A stretch of DNA of 64,000 nt from Vanrija pseudolonga (taxonomy: Eukaryota > Basidiomycota > Tremellomycetes > Trichosporonales > Trichosporonaceae): contig NC_085849.1 of NCBI RefSeq assembly GCF_020906515.1, positions 2,542,001 to 2,606,000 of the forward strand. Direction: 5' to 3'. Positions 26,414 to 35,799 of the stretch are shown here, in pieces (position 1 is the first letter of the stretch; each line of letters opens with the position of its first letter). A program made the position numbers and the translations under genes. The notes beneath the pieces were generated by a model. That model made no database searches and was not told where the DNA came from. It was given only the letters and a program-made list of their open reading frames with translations.

Positions 26414-26820
26414 GGCAGTCAGGGGGCGGAGGAGAGGAAGGGTGAGAGAATGGCCTAGTAGCCGTCTTGTAAGCGACTGAATTGTAATGGATGGGGGGTT
26501 GGGTGGGAGATGGGGTGGTGCTCGTTGCTCGACTTGTCGCGTCTGACTTGGCGACGCGTTTTGTGATTTTGATAGTCATGTCATTTGACCGACCTCCACC
26601 TTGCAGCCAGGCACAGACACTGTGGCTTGAGTGGTGGTGTTGATTTGATTCCGTCAGCCAGCCAGCCCAGTGCCAACTTTGTTGTTCACCTTTGGCGGCG
26701 GCGGCGACAGCGACGACGAGCGCACCGACCACTCGAGGACACAATTTAGTCAGAGCACCTCTCAATCTCTCCCTCCTACTCTCCTTCACCACCCTTAGAC
26801 ATATCATAGACACAATCAAA
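26414..26820. other. Divergent promoter between APN1 and RNA1
   Basis: This 407 bp region lies between start codons. It carries a CAATCAAA leader just before the RNA1 ATG. No clear control motif is seen. Confidence 0.45.
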
Positions 26821-28186
26821 ATGTCCTCGCCCAACGGCAAGGTCTTCTCCATCCTCGGAAAGAACATCAAGGCAAACTCCAAGGCCGACCTCGAGCCCTT
26901 CCTCACCGAGCTCGCAGAACTCGCCGATGTCGAGGAGGTCCACTTTGGTGGCAACTCGCTGGGTGTTGAGGCCTGTGAGGCCATTGCCGAGGTCCTCAAG
27001 GACAAGAAGGGTCTGAAGGTGGGTATGATACAGCGACAGACCCGCTGACACTTCAGATCGTCGACCTCGCCGACATCTTCACTGGCCGCCTCATCTCCGA
27101 GATCCCCCAGGCACTCTCGGCGCTCTGCAACGCCCTCATCGACCACAAGGACCTTGTCGTCCTCGACCTCTCGGACAATGCGTTCGGCGGCCGCTGCGCC
27201 GACGCCATGGTTCCCTTCCTCTCGCAGAACCACTACTTCAACGGCATCAAGCTCAACAACACTGGTCTCGGCGTGTGGGGCGGCACTGTTGTCGCCGATG
27301 CCCTCCTCAAGAACGCCAAGGACGGCGAGGCCAAGGGCCTGAAGAGCGCTCTCCGTGTCGTTGTCTGTGGCCGCTCGCGTCTCGAGAACGGTTCGGCCCC
27401 TCACTGGGCCGCTGCGTTCGCCGCCCACGGCGGCCTCGTCGAGGTCCGCATGCCCCAGAACGGTATCCGCATGGAGGGCATCGAGCAGATCGCCCAGGGA
27501 CTGTCCAAGAACCCCAACCTTGAGATCCTCGACCTCCAGGACAACACTGCCACGCGCTCGGGAACCCGCGCGATCGTCAAGGTCCTCCCTCAGTGGCCCG
27601 GCCTCCGCTCCCTCAACCTCTCCGACTGCCTGCTCGGCAAGGCCGGAGGTATCGCGCTCGCTACTGCGCTCCAGAACGGCTCCAACCCCAAGCTTGAGAG
27701 CCTCAAGCTCCAGTACGGCGAGTTCGACAAGCGCACGTTTGAGATCCTCGCCGTCGCCATCTCGCAGCACCTCAAGGACCTCAAGGAGCTCGAGCTGAAC
27801 GGCAACCAGGCCGACCCTGATGACGAGTGCATCGAGGAGGTGCGCAAGGCCCTCGCTCTCCACGGCAACGAGGATGCCCTTGACGACTGTAAGTTGTGTG
27901 GTGGGGTGTGTTCATCGCTGACCCCGTAGTGGACGACATGGAGGAGCCCGAGTCGGGCGACGAGGACGAGTCGGAGGAGGAGGAAGAGGAGGCCGAGGCC
28001 GAGGACACGCCCGAGGCCCAGGCCGGGGAGGACGACGGTGTCGCCGCTGGCGTTTCGGACGGCGGTGCGCTCAAGGCGGACACTGACGCGGATGAGTGAG
28101 TAGAAGTTGGCTCGTGTTTGGACCCAACTGACATCCCACCCAGCCTCGCCGACGTCCTTGCTGGCGTCAAAATCACCAACAAGTAA
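26821..28186 (+). CDS. RNA1: Ran GTPase-activating protein (RanGAP)
   Basis: Exons are 26821-27018, 27057-27888, 27930-28095 and 28144-28186 (412 residues). The body is leucine-rich repeats of the RanGAP type, for example DLVVLDLSDNAFGGRCADAM, NPNLEILDLQDNTATRSG and LRSLNLSDCLLGKAGG. Early in exon 2, DIFTGRLISEIPQAL matches the Rna1 segment holding the Arg needed for catalysis. A long Asp/Glu tail follows (residues 330-390), and the protein ends ADVLAGVKITNK. Rna1 stimulates GTP hydrolysis by Ran in the cytoplasm and so drives the nuclear transport gradient. Length matches yeast Rna1 (about 400). It lies 1.2 kb from the nucleoporin gene NSP1, another transport component. Confidence 0.95.
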
Positions 28187-28668
28187 TGACCGCCCCTTTC
28201 ATCTGGGCACGCGACCCAGGCATTTTCCGCGTCGTGCATGATCAGGCGAGATGTAGATAGGCAGAAGCACAGCATGTTATGATCTTTTAATCGGGCTGAG
28301 TGAGTGGGGTTGGGATGAGACTGGGCTGGGATCGTGGGTCGTAGGGTAGGCATCAAGTTCCGTCACGATAGCTGCTGTCTACTCTTGTAAGCAGAGAGCA
28401 GGCAAAGCAAAGCCCAGCAGTGCCAGGCGAATTGTTCACGAAGACGATCCTCCTCGCCATCCCCACCACCAGCCGTCCGACCCTTCGCCACCATGCGGCC
28501 AAGCCGGCTAGCCACACGGCCACGAAGGTCGTCAGATGATCAAGGAGTCAGTACCAAGCCCACCGCAACATAGCACATGGATATCATGACATGAGATGTG
28601 CAGTCATATACACTGCGCGTGGTCGTCTGCGCGCTCGTCCAGTCCAGTCTTCTAGCCCTCGTGTTGTC
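28187..28668. other. Convergent 3' region between RNA1 and the Sm F gene
   Basis: This 482 bp stretch should contain two 3' UTRs. AT-rich sequence near 28240-28300 may carry 3' processing signals. I see no gene or RNA-like fold. Confidence 0.45.
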
Positions 28669-29127
28669 TTAATCCTTCGCTTCGCTGCGAACGTCAGCTT
28701 ACTCGCATTACCACGATGCTCAAGCTCACCGAATATACAGCACATTGTTGCACCTGCACGCGCGCGTCAGCACCACCACCAGCCAAACCCCACACGCGAC
28801 CGCGACTCACCGGATGAAGACCTCGCCGAGCTGGCCGTTCGACTTGCCGTTCTCAATCTCCTCGGTACCTGTCAACTGCGGGGGTCAGCTTGGACTACCC
28901 CAGAGCAGACAGCTTCACCCACCTGCAGGTTGAAGTACCCGTCGGTCGAGACGAGGAAGCCGCGGTACTCGAGACCCCACTTGAGCCGCACCGTGACCGT
29001 CTTGCCGGTCAGGTCCTGGAGGAACGGGCGGGGGTTGACTGGCTGGAAGCGGGGTCAGTATGCGCACACGCCCTGCAGACTGTCTGCCGACGTCAGAGCA
29101 CGCCCTACTCACTGTGACGGCCGACAT
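28669..29127 (-). CDS. SMX3: Small nuclear ribonucleoprotein Sm F
   Basis: Five short exons are inferred: 29127-29113, 29042-28923, 28875-28811, 28753-28730 and 28684-28669 (79 residues). The product starts [20 protein letters not shown]. The Sm1 motif is [18 protein letters not shown] and the Sm2 motif is [14 protein letters not shown], both diagnostic of Sm F. The protein is one of seven that ring the U snRNAs in the spliceosome. If the last intron is kept, the frame ends at once (CGG TGA, stop at 28726-28728), giving 75 residues instead of a REAKD ending, so the extreme C-terminus is uncertain. It diverges from NSP1 across 241 bp. Confidence 0.93.
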
Positions 29128-29368
29128 TTTGTGGATGGAGAGAAAGTCGACTGACGAACGACCTGATGGACAACATCGAGTGAAAGCGTTGTTGGTGACA
29201 CCTAGCCGGTGACTTTTCGTTTTGCCAATTAGGCGTGCCAATTCGCCGCGCGCCTGCGGCCAAAAACTCAACAATGGCCACCCACCACAACCACCTTCCT
29301 CGACATCACTGCCCAACTCAACTTTGTTCTGCTGTCTGTTTACATTCTCCCACCACCACCAACCCACA

Positions 29369-31861
29369 ATGTGTACGTCTGTGCCGGCCGCTTGGAAGCG
29401 TACTGACCCACCTCGTAGCCGGGTTCGCAGGCTTTGGCCAGAACAACAAGCGTGCGTCTTGCCTGCAACACCGAGAACCAGGACACTACTGACCCTCACA
29501 GCCGCCGGCTCGCTCTTCGGCGGCGGCGCGGCAGGTAACGGCGCTTCAACCCCACCCACTGGCGGTCTCTTCGGCCAGCCGGCCGCTGCGCCCGCCGCAG
29601 GAGGCTCGCTCTTCGGCCAGGCCTCCGCTGCTCCAGCTGCCGGCGGCTCTCTCTTCGGCGCGAAGCCCGCTGGTGCCGCCGCGCCCTCGGGCGGTCTCTT
29701 CGGCCAGGCTGCGCCCGCCGCCCCTGCTGCCCCCGCATCCGGCCTCTTCGGCCAGTCCGCTGCTCCCGCCGCTACGCCGGCTGCTGGCGGCTCCCTCTTC
29801 GGCCAGCCCGCCGCTGCTGCCCCCGCAGCCGGCGGCTCGCTCTTTGGTGGCGGCGGCGCGGCGAAGCCCGCTGGCTTCTCCGCCTTTGGTGGCTCGGGCT
29901 CGGGCTCCACGGCCCCCGCCGCTGCCCCCGCCGCGGGTGGCCTGTTCGGCTCGGCACCCGCCAGCGGCTCGACGACCCCCGCCAAGCCCGCGTTCGGCGG
30001 ATTCGGCGCGCCTGCCGCCGGCTCGACGACGCCCTCCGCCCCGCCCCCCGCCGCTGGCGGCCTGTTCGGCGGCTCCAAGCCCGCAGCTGGCGGCTCGGGC
30101 CTGTTCGGCGCGCCCGCCGCGTCAGGCTCGACCACGCCGACCACCGCCCCCGCTGCAGGTGGCCTGTTTGGAGCCGCCAAGCCCGCCGCCGCCGCTCCTG
30201 TCGCCGCCCCCGCTGCCGGCTCGCTCTTCGGCGCTAAGCCAGCCACCGCTCCTGCTGCCCCGGCCGCTGGTTCGCTGTTTGGCTCGACACCGGCTGCAGG
30301 CGCCTCGACTACGCCTGCCGCTGCTCCAGCTGCTGGTGGATTGTTCGGTTCAGCACCTGCTGCGGCATCGACCACTCCCGCCGCCCCAGCTGCTGGTAGC
30401 CTGTTTGGCGCCGCCAAGCCCGCGACCACCTCTGCCGCCGGCAGCCTCTTTGGTGGCTCCAACCCCGCCTCGCCTGCGTTGGCGCCTGCTGCCGCTGCTG
30501 CTCCCGCCGCCACAGGTAGCCTCTTTGGATCCAAGCCCGCGACCCCTACCGAGCCTGCCGCCGCCCCAGCCGCTGGTAGCCTCTTCGGTGCCAAGCCCGC
30601 GACGCCCGCTGCTGGTGACGCGGCGGCCAAGCCTGCCGGCTCGCTCTTCGGTGCTGCCCCTGCCCCGGCCGCTGCTGGATCATCAGCTGCCCCAGCTGCT
30701 GGCTCCCTCTTTGGTGCCGCCAAGCCTGCTGCCCCAGCAGGAACGGCCGCGCCAGCTGCTCCGGCCGCCGGATCCTTGTTTGGCGGCTTTGGAAAGCCCG
30801 CTGCGGCGGCTGCCCCAGCTGCCGGCGCCTCGACTGCCGCGCCCGCGGCCCCTGCTGCCGGTGGCCTCTTCGCTGGACTGGGTGGTGCGAAGCCCGCCGA
30901 GGCCCCGAAGGCTGGTGAAGCCCCGAAGGCTGCTGGATTCAGCCTCCTCGGCGCCGCTGCGGCCAAGCCGGCTGACGGCGCTGCTTCGACCTCGACACCA
31001 GCTGCCCCTGCTGCTGGTGGCCTTGGACTGTTCGGCAAGCCCGCTGCCGCGGCCACCCCTGGCGCTGCTACTCCCTCCGGCACCATCAGCATGGCTGCCA
31101 GTGGCTCTGCCACCCCTGCGGCCAAGCCTGGCACACCGGCCGTCGGCGCCGCTGCCGGCACGACTGCAACCACCACTGGCCCCACCGAGCCAACACCAAA
31201 TATCCTTCGTGGCAAGTCGCTCGACGACATTGTGGAGGGCTGGGCGCGCGACCTCGAGAGCCAGGTCAAGGAGTTTGAGCAGCAGGCGGGCGAGGTGCGC
31301 GAGTGGGACAAGGTGCTGGTTCGCAACGGCAATCAGATTTCGACGCTGTACCGCCAAGTGCGCGACGTGCAGACCAACCAGGAAGCGCTCGACAAGAACC
31401 TGAGCTACATCGAGAGCCAGCAGAAGCAGCTCGATGGCCTGCTCACGCACTACGAGCGCGAGATCCAGGCCTTCACCGACAAGGACACCAAGCCGCTGGC
31501 TGCCAAGATGCCGGCTGACCGGGAGCGCGAGAAGGCGTATGGTCTCGCCGAGGACCTGAACAAGCAGCTCGACGACCTGTCGCGCAACCTGTCGCAGATG
31601 ATCGAGGAGGTGAACAAGCTGTCGGCTGCTGGTATCGCGCCAGTGCCTCAGCAGCCCTCTGCGGCGCCCACTGCCGCCGATGCCGCGCAGCAGCTCCCTG
31701 CCGACCCGATCAACCAGCTGTCGTCCATTCTGGGCGCCCAGTTGCGAACAATCCACTCAATTGACGCCAACACGACCAAGCTGTCGTCCAAGATTGATGA
31801 CCTCGAGTCGCGTATGGGCAAGCCCCAGGGCAGCAGTGGGTACGGAGCACCTAGGCGATAA
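29369..31861 (+). CDS. NSP1: FG nucleoporin Nsp1/Nup62
   Basis: Exons are 29369-29372 (4 nt), 29419-29451 and 29502-31861 (798 residues). The start MSGFAGFGQNNK is typical of the family. Residues 13-550 are FG repeats: about 23 LFG cores, nearly all SLFG or GLFG, in Ala/Pro/Thr/Ser spacers with few charges. The C-terminal 220 residues form the conserved Nsp1 coiled coil, from NILRGKSLDDIVEGWARDLE through QLRTIHSIDANTTKLSSKID. This domain anchors the protein in the central channel and the cytoplasmic Nup82 complex; the repeats make the permeability barrier. Yeast Nsp1 uses mainly FxFG repeats with charged spacers, so the repeat style here differs. Long open frames in other frames of the repeat tract are artefacts of its composition. 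Confidence 0.95.
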   Translation: MCTSVPAAWKRTDPPRSRVRRLWPEQQACVLPATPRTRTLLTLTAAGSLFGGGAAGNGASTPPTGGLFGQPAAAPAAGGSLFGQASAAPAAGGSLFGAKPAGAAAPSGGLFGQAAPAAPAAPASGLFGQSAAPAATPAAGGSLFGQPAAAAPAAGGSLFGGGGAAKPAGFSAFGGSGSGSTAPAAAPAAGGLFGSAPASGSTTPAKPAFGGFGAPAAGSTTPSAPPPAAGGLFGGSKPAAGGSGLFGAPAASGSTTPTTAPAAGGLFGAAKPAAAAPVAAPAAGSLFGAKPATAPAAPAAGSLFGSTPAAGASTTPAAAPAAGGLFGSAPAAASTTPAAPAAGSLFGAAKPATTSAAGSLFGGSNPASPALAPAAAAAPAATGSLFGSKPATPTEPAAAPAAGSLFGAKPATPAAGDAAAKPAGSLFGAAPAPAAAGSSAAPAAGSLFGAAKPAAPAGTAAPAAPAAGSLFGGFGKPAAAAAPAAGASTAAPAAPAAGGLFAGLGGAKPAEAPKAGEAPKAAGFSLLGAAAAKPADGAASTSTPAAPAAGGLGLFGKPAAAATPGAATPSGTISMAASGSATPAAKPGTPAVGAAAGTTATTTGPTEPTPNILRGKSLDDIVEGWARDLESQVKEFEQQAGEVREWDKVLVRNGNQISTLYRQVRDVQTNQEALDKNLSYIESQQKQLDGLLTHYEREIQAFTDKDTKPLAAKMPADREREKAYGLAEDLNKQLDDLSRNLSQMIEEVNKLSAAGIAPVPQQPSAAPTAADAAQQLPADPINQLSSILGAQLRTIHSIDANTTKLSSKIDDLESRMGKPQGSSGYGAPRR

Positions 31862-31942
31862 GCAGTATGCCGGGGTAGTAGGGTAGAGCCTTGATGTTGC
31901 AGTGTAGAGATTTTATGCATGACTGCGTTATGATGATACAAT

Positions 31943-31957
31943 AGTGTGTGTGTGTGT
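31943..31957. repeat. Short GT microsatellite
   Basis: About seven GT units lie between the NSP1 and PRP38 stops. Confidence 0.7.
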
Positions 31958-31964
31958 GGATGGG

Positions 31965-33074
31965 TTACACGTCGCCTTCTATCCTCTCGCCCTCTGGGGC
32001 AATGACACGGTCGGGCGAGACACTGGGGCTGCGCGAGACGTAGCGCGCGCGGGTATCGCCCTCGTCGCCATCCTCCGAGCCCGAGCGCGACGGCGAGCGG
32101 GACACGAAGCGCGAGCGGCTGGATCCCGAGCTCGAGCGGGAACGCGAGCGCGACCTCCGTAAATCAGGCGATGAGTCGCGCGAGTCTGGCGTACGCGACA
32201 GGCGTGCGCGTTTCCTGCCGCGCGTATCGCCCTCCTCCCCGTCCTCCTCGCCCTCTCCACCGCTCTCCGCAGCCTCCTCGCGCGGGTCCTCGTCCAAGAG
32301 CGACTTGCGCACCGGCAGCCCCTCGGCCTCCTCGAGCGTGCTCCGCTTCGTGAGGCGGGGCAGGATGATATCGCACACGCGTTCCTGCGTGAGCAGGTCG
32401 TCGACAAACTGGTCGAACGTGGTGAGGGTGTAGCCGCCTGCGCGGGGCGTCAGCTACCGACGGCGAGGTAGTCACAACGGCAAGCCAAGCCGACCCACCT
32501 GCATGCCGATGCCGCAGCTTGCGATAGTCACGCATCAGCGGCTCGAGGATCTCGTATACCTCCATCGAGCGGAACGCGAGGCGGATGTAGATGACTGCGA
32601 GGGCGCGGAGGTACCTGCGAGGGAGGGAGCGAGGGTCAGCGAGCGGCGCTGAGGACACAGTGCAGTGCGACCCACTTGAACTCCTCGGCGAGCAAATACT
32701 CCATCAGGATCTCCTTCTCGGGCTGCAGCTGGAGCAGCCGGAGCACGAGGCACATGAACTCTGTTGGCGTCTGGCGGTCGTGGACGCCGCCGATGGCCTT
32801 GAGCGCGATGGCCTTGTCGATGATGGTCTCGGCTGGGGCGGGTATCAGCATCGGCCTCAGCTCACGCTGTCGCTGTCGCCGCACCATTCGTCGCGAAGCA
32901 GTGCTCCTTCCAGTACGTCGACTCGTAGATACGTTCGCGGATGACCTTTTCGATGAGGTTCTGGTTGGGGTGTGTGGTCAGCGTGGGCACCAGAGCGGGG
33001 TAGCGGCGACAACATACCTGCGGATGGCTCCCATGCAGCGCCTTGACGCCGCGCTGTGTCGTCGCGGCGGCCAT
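31965..33074 (-). CDS. PRP38: Pre-mRNA splicing factor Prp38
   Basis: Exons are 33074-33018, 32960-32885, 32832-32676, 32614-32499 and 32437-31965 (292 residues). The Prp38 domain is clear: HGSHPQNLIEKVIRERIYES, then HDRQTPTEFMCLVLRLLQLQ, then EEFKYLRALAVIYIRLAFR and GYTLTTFDQFVDDLLTQERV. Prp38 is a tri-snRNP/B-complex protein required for spliceosome activation. The last 100 residues are an acidic stretch and then an Arg/Ser-rich tail (RRSRSRSRSSSGSSRSRF), as in PRPF38A-type proteins and unlike the short S. cerevisiae protein. It converges on NSP1 with 103 bp between stops and diverges from NC2-beta. Confidence 0.95.
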
Positions 33075-33288
33075 TGTGCGCCGAGAAATCGAATCGAGTG
33101 ATGAAGGCGAGAAGGAAAGTGATGAAAGAGTTGGCGGTGGAGGTTTGATGTTCTTCGGTGAGCGAGTGAGTGGCCACTGACGCCTGTGACGGCGGCTACA
33201 AAAACCCAAACTCGCTCCGCCGACTCCCAACTGTCAACAACACACTTTCTTCCTCCGCACCAGCAACCACCGCACCACAAACGCCAAC

Positions 33289-34007
33289 ATGTCCGACCGC
33301 GAAGGCTTCGGCGGCGACGACGAGCACACGCTGCCCAAGGCGACGGTGTACAAGCTGATTTCTGGTGCGCACCGGCACCACCACGCAGTCACAGGCAGTC
33401 CGCCAGCGCTAACACTCCCGCAGAGATGCTGCCAGAGGACCTCAGCTGCTCCAAGGACACGAAGGAGATAATTGTCGACTGCTGCGTTGGTGGGTGTGCC
33501 GGCTCTGGTTTTGGTTACGCATGGCTGACACACTCCCCCGCAGAATGGATCAAGCTCATCTCGGCCCAGAGCAACACGGTGTGCGAGGAGAGCTCGAAGA
33601 AGACTATTTCGCCAGAGCATGTGCTCGAGGCGCTCAAGGTGGGTGCTGGTCGCTGGCCGTCGAGGATGGTGGGCTGACACGCCCAGCAACTCGGGTTCGA
33701 GGGCTTCCTCACAGAAGTCGACGAGAGCCACTCCGAGTTCAAGCAGAGCCAGAAGGTGAGTGTGGGGTGGGGTGGGGGCGGCGCCGGCGCGACGACGACG
33801 ACGACGACGTCGACGGCAGCGTGGCTGTGTGTCAACCGTCTCGTCTCGGCTTGCGGCCTCGACGACGCCTCGACCTAGACTGACGCCCGCCCGCAGGACC
33901 GCCAGCGCAACCAGCCCGACACGAACGGCATGACGCCCGAAGAGCTCCAGAGACTGCAGGAGCAGCTATTCGCCAGCTCGCAGGCGCGTCTAGCTGCAAC
34001 GGAGTAG
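33289..34007 (+). CDS. NCB2: Negative cofactor 2 beta (Dr1)
   Basis: Exons are 33289-33364, 33424-33489, 33544-33638, 33687-33755 and 33897-34007 (138 residues). The histone fold reads TLPKATVYKLISEMLPEDL, then DTKEIIVDCCVEWIKLISAQ, then KTISPEHVLEALKQLGFEGF, matching Dr1/NC2-beta. With NC2-alpha it binds TBP on DNA and blocks TFIIA/TFIIB entry, repressing or tuning Pol II promoters. The C-terminus is Gln-rich, QRLQEQLFASSQARLAATE. The fourth intron (33756-33896, 141 nt) is much longer than the other three. It diverges from PRP38 across 214 bp. Confidence 0.94.
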
Positions 34008-34184
34008 GCGCAAGGCGCTGGGCGCTGGGCGCAGTGTTGTACGATAGATGCAGATGCACATGATGAGAAGCGTCGTGAGTGGAAGGCCTGGGGTCGCGCC
34101 GTCGCCATGTCCTGGCCTCTGCCTCCCCACGCCCGCCAATGCAATGCAGAGATGTGTATGTAGCTAGCTAGCGCACGCCGTGCC

Positions 34185-35548
34185 CTACTCCCAGTCGCCC
34201 GCCTCCTCGTCGCGCGAGGAACGGTGACGACCGCCGCCCCCGCTACCAAGGCTGCCGCCAGCGAGACCGAACCCCGGCCCGCCGCTACCGCCGCGCCACT
34301 CGCTCCGCTCGCCCGCAGCGCGGCGCTTGACCTGGAGCTTGGTGTCGAAGATGCGCTCCTGGCGCACCGTGTCCTCGGCGATACGCTGCTCGAGCTGCGC
34401 GAGGGCGACGTACGCGTCGTCTCCCCAGCGGTGCGAGCTCCCCCTGCGGCCGAGGATTTCGCGCCCGACCTCGTCGACGACGCCGCCGACAATCGCCGCC
34501 GTCTTCTTGTCCCAGAAGACAGCGTTCACCTCCATCTCGCGCACGCCCGCATACACGCCCTGCAGGTCGCGGAACGCGTTCCACCTTGTCGCCAGCAGCT
34601 CGTTGTACGCCGCCGTGTTGCACCCGGCGAGATAGCTCTCGAGGCCGAGCGCGCGCGCGTGCTCGAATAGCGCGAGCGCGACGTGCGGCGCGTTCAGCCG
34701 CGTCCGCAGCGCGGCGAGCACGCGCGCAAACATCCGCCCATAGATCGCGGGGTACGCCGTGCGCCCGTCTTCCGTGCTCGTGGTGAACAGGTTGGTCTCG
34801 GCCCATGCGACCGCCTCGGCGGGGGTAGACACCAGGGACAGCTCCTCGACCGCCTCGTCGACGGCGGCGAGGAGCTCGGGGGACGCGTCGTCCTCTGCCC
34901 GCCGCTTGAACTGCGGCGCCTCGAACGGCAGCGACGACGGCGACTGCTGAGCAAACGGCGCAGGCAGGCCGCTGCCGCCGCGCGCGTCCCCGCGCCCGCG
35001 ATTGAACCCCGACGCCCAGTCGGACGTCGACGCCTCGGTCGCGTGCAGCTTGTCGAGGATGCCGCTCAGGATGGCGTTGAAGCGCGACGCCTCGTGCGGC
35101 GTCTGCCCCGCCGCGCGGTGCCCGCGGTTCGTCGTGCCCCGCAGCTTGCGCGGGTAGTCGACGCGCGGCTCGAGGATGGAGCGCGTCGGCGTGTCTTGCA
35201 TCCCCACGACGGCGGCACTGCGCTGGCGTTAGTGGGAACAGATGGATGGGGAGGAGAGGCTTACGGCGTGCGCACGACACGGTCCCAGAGCTGGTCGAGG
35301 CGCTTGGCTCGCGCTGTATCAGCGCCTGTGGCCGAGTCTGTGGCGGGCGCAAAGGGCGAGGGGTAGGTGGGTTGGGAGGGCTGAGGGGCCGAGGACGAGA
35401 ATGAGGAGGACGCCGACGAGCTGGATGGTCCTGACGACGAGGATGAACCCTCGGACCGCAGGTACCCCGTCGTGCTGAACTGCCGCAGCGCACGTGGTGC
35501 TCTTCTCCTGCCGATGGCGATGCCCGCTTCAAGCGCTGTTGGAAGCAT
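34185..35548 (-). CDS. Mtf2-like mitochondrial protein
   Basis: Exons are 35548-35265 and 35217-34185 (438 residues). The chosen start gives MLPTALEAGIAIGRRRAPRA, an Arg-rich, acid-free leader typical of mitochondrial presequences; an upstream in-frame ATG at 35584 would add 12 residues. The acceptor at 35218 (not the nearer CAG) restores frame. A Ser/Pro linker follows. The C-terminal half, from about SPELLAAVDEAVEELSLV through ALALFEHARALGLESYLAG, is helical and PPR-like and resembles the Mtf2-like C-terminal domain. In S. cerevisiae, Mtf2 (Nam1) couples mitochondrial transcription with RNA processing. The family call rests on overall pattern, so confidence is moderate. The tail is Gly/Arg-rich. 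Confidence 0.65.
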
Positions 35549-35799
35549 GGTGGTCGAGTGTGGTGTTGACAAGTGCGATGGCAAGGGTCAAAATGGTGGT
35601 AATCGAGAGAGCCGAAATATTTGGTGGCAGCGGAACGGGCCGAAGCAACAGTGACGACACCACAGTGGCAACCACCACCAGCCAGCCGCGAACATCACTC
35701 ACTGCCCACTGGTATTAACATGCTAGGTGTCGGCTCGCGGTATAAATGCACATGTATTGTAGACTTCTTCTTCTTCAGACCCAGCTCAGCTCTATCCCC

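Noticed and set aside
28915-31403. Open frames of 805 codons (minus) and 576 codons (plus, another frame) across NSP1
   Set aside because: They arise from the GC-rich Ala/Gly/Pro repeat tract, whose opposite and shifted frames rarely contain stops. The NSP1 frame has the conserved C-terminal domain.
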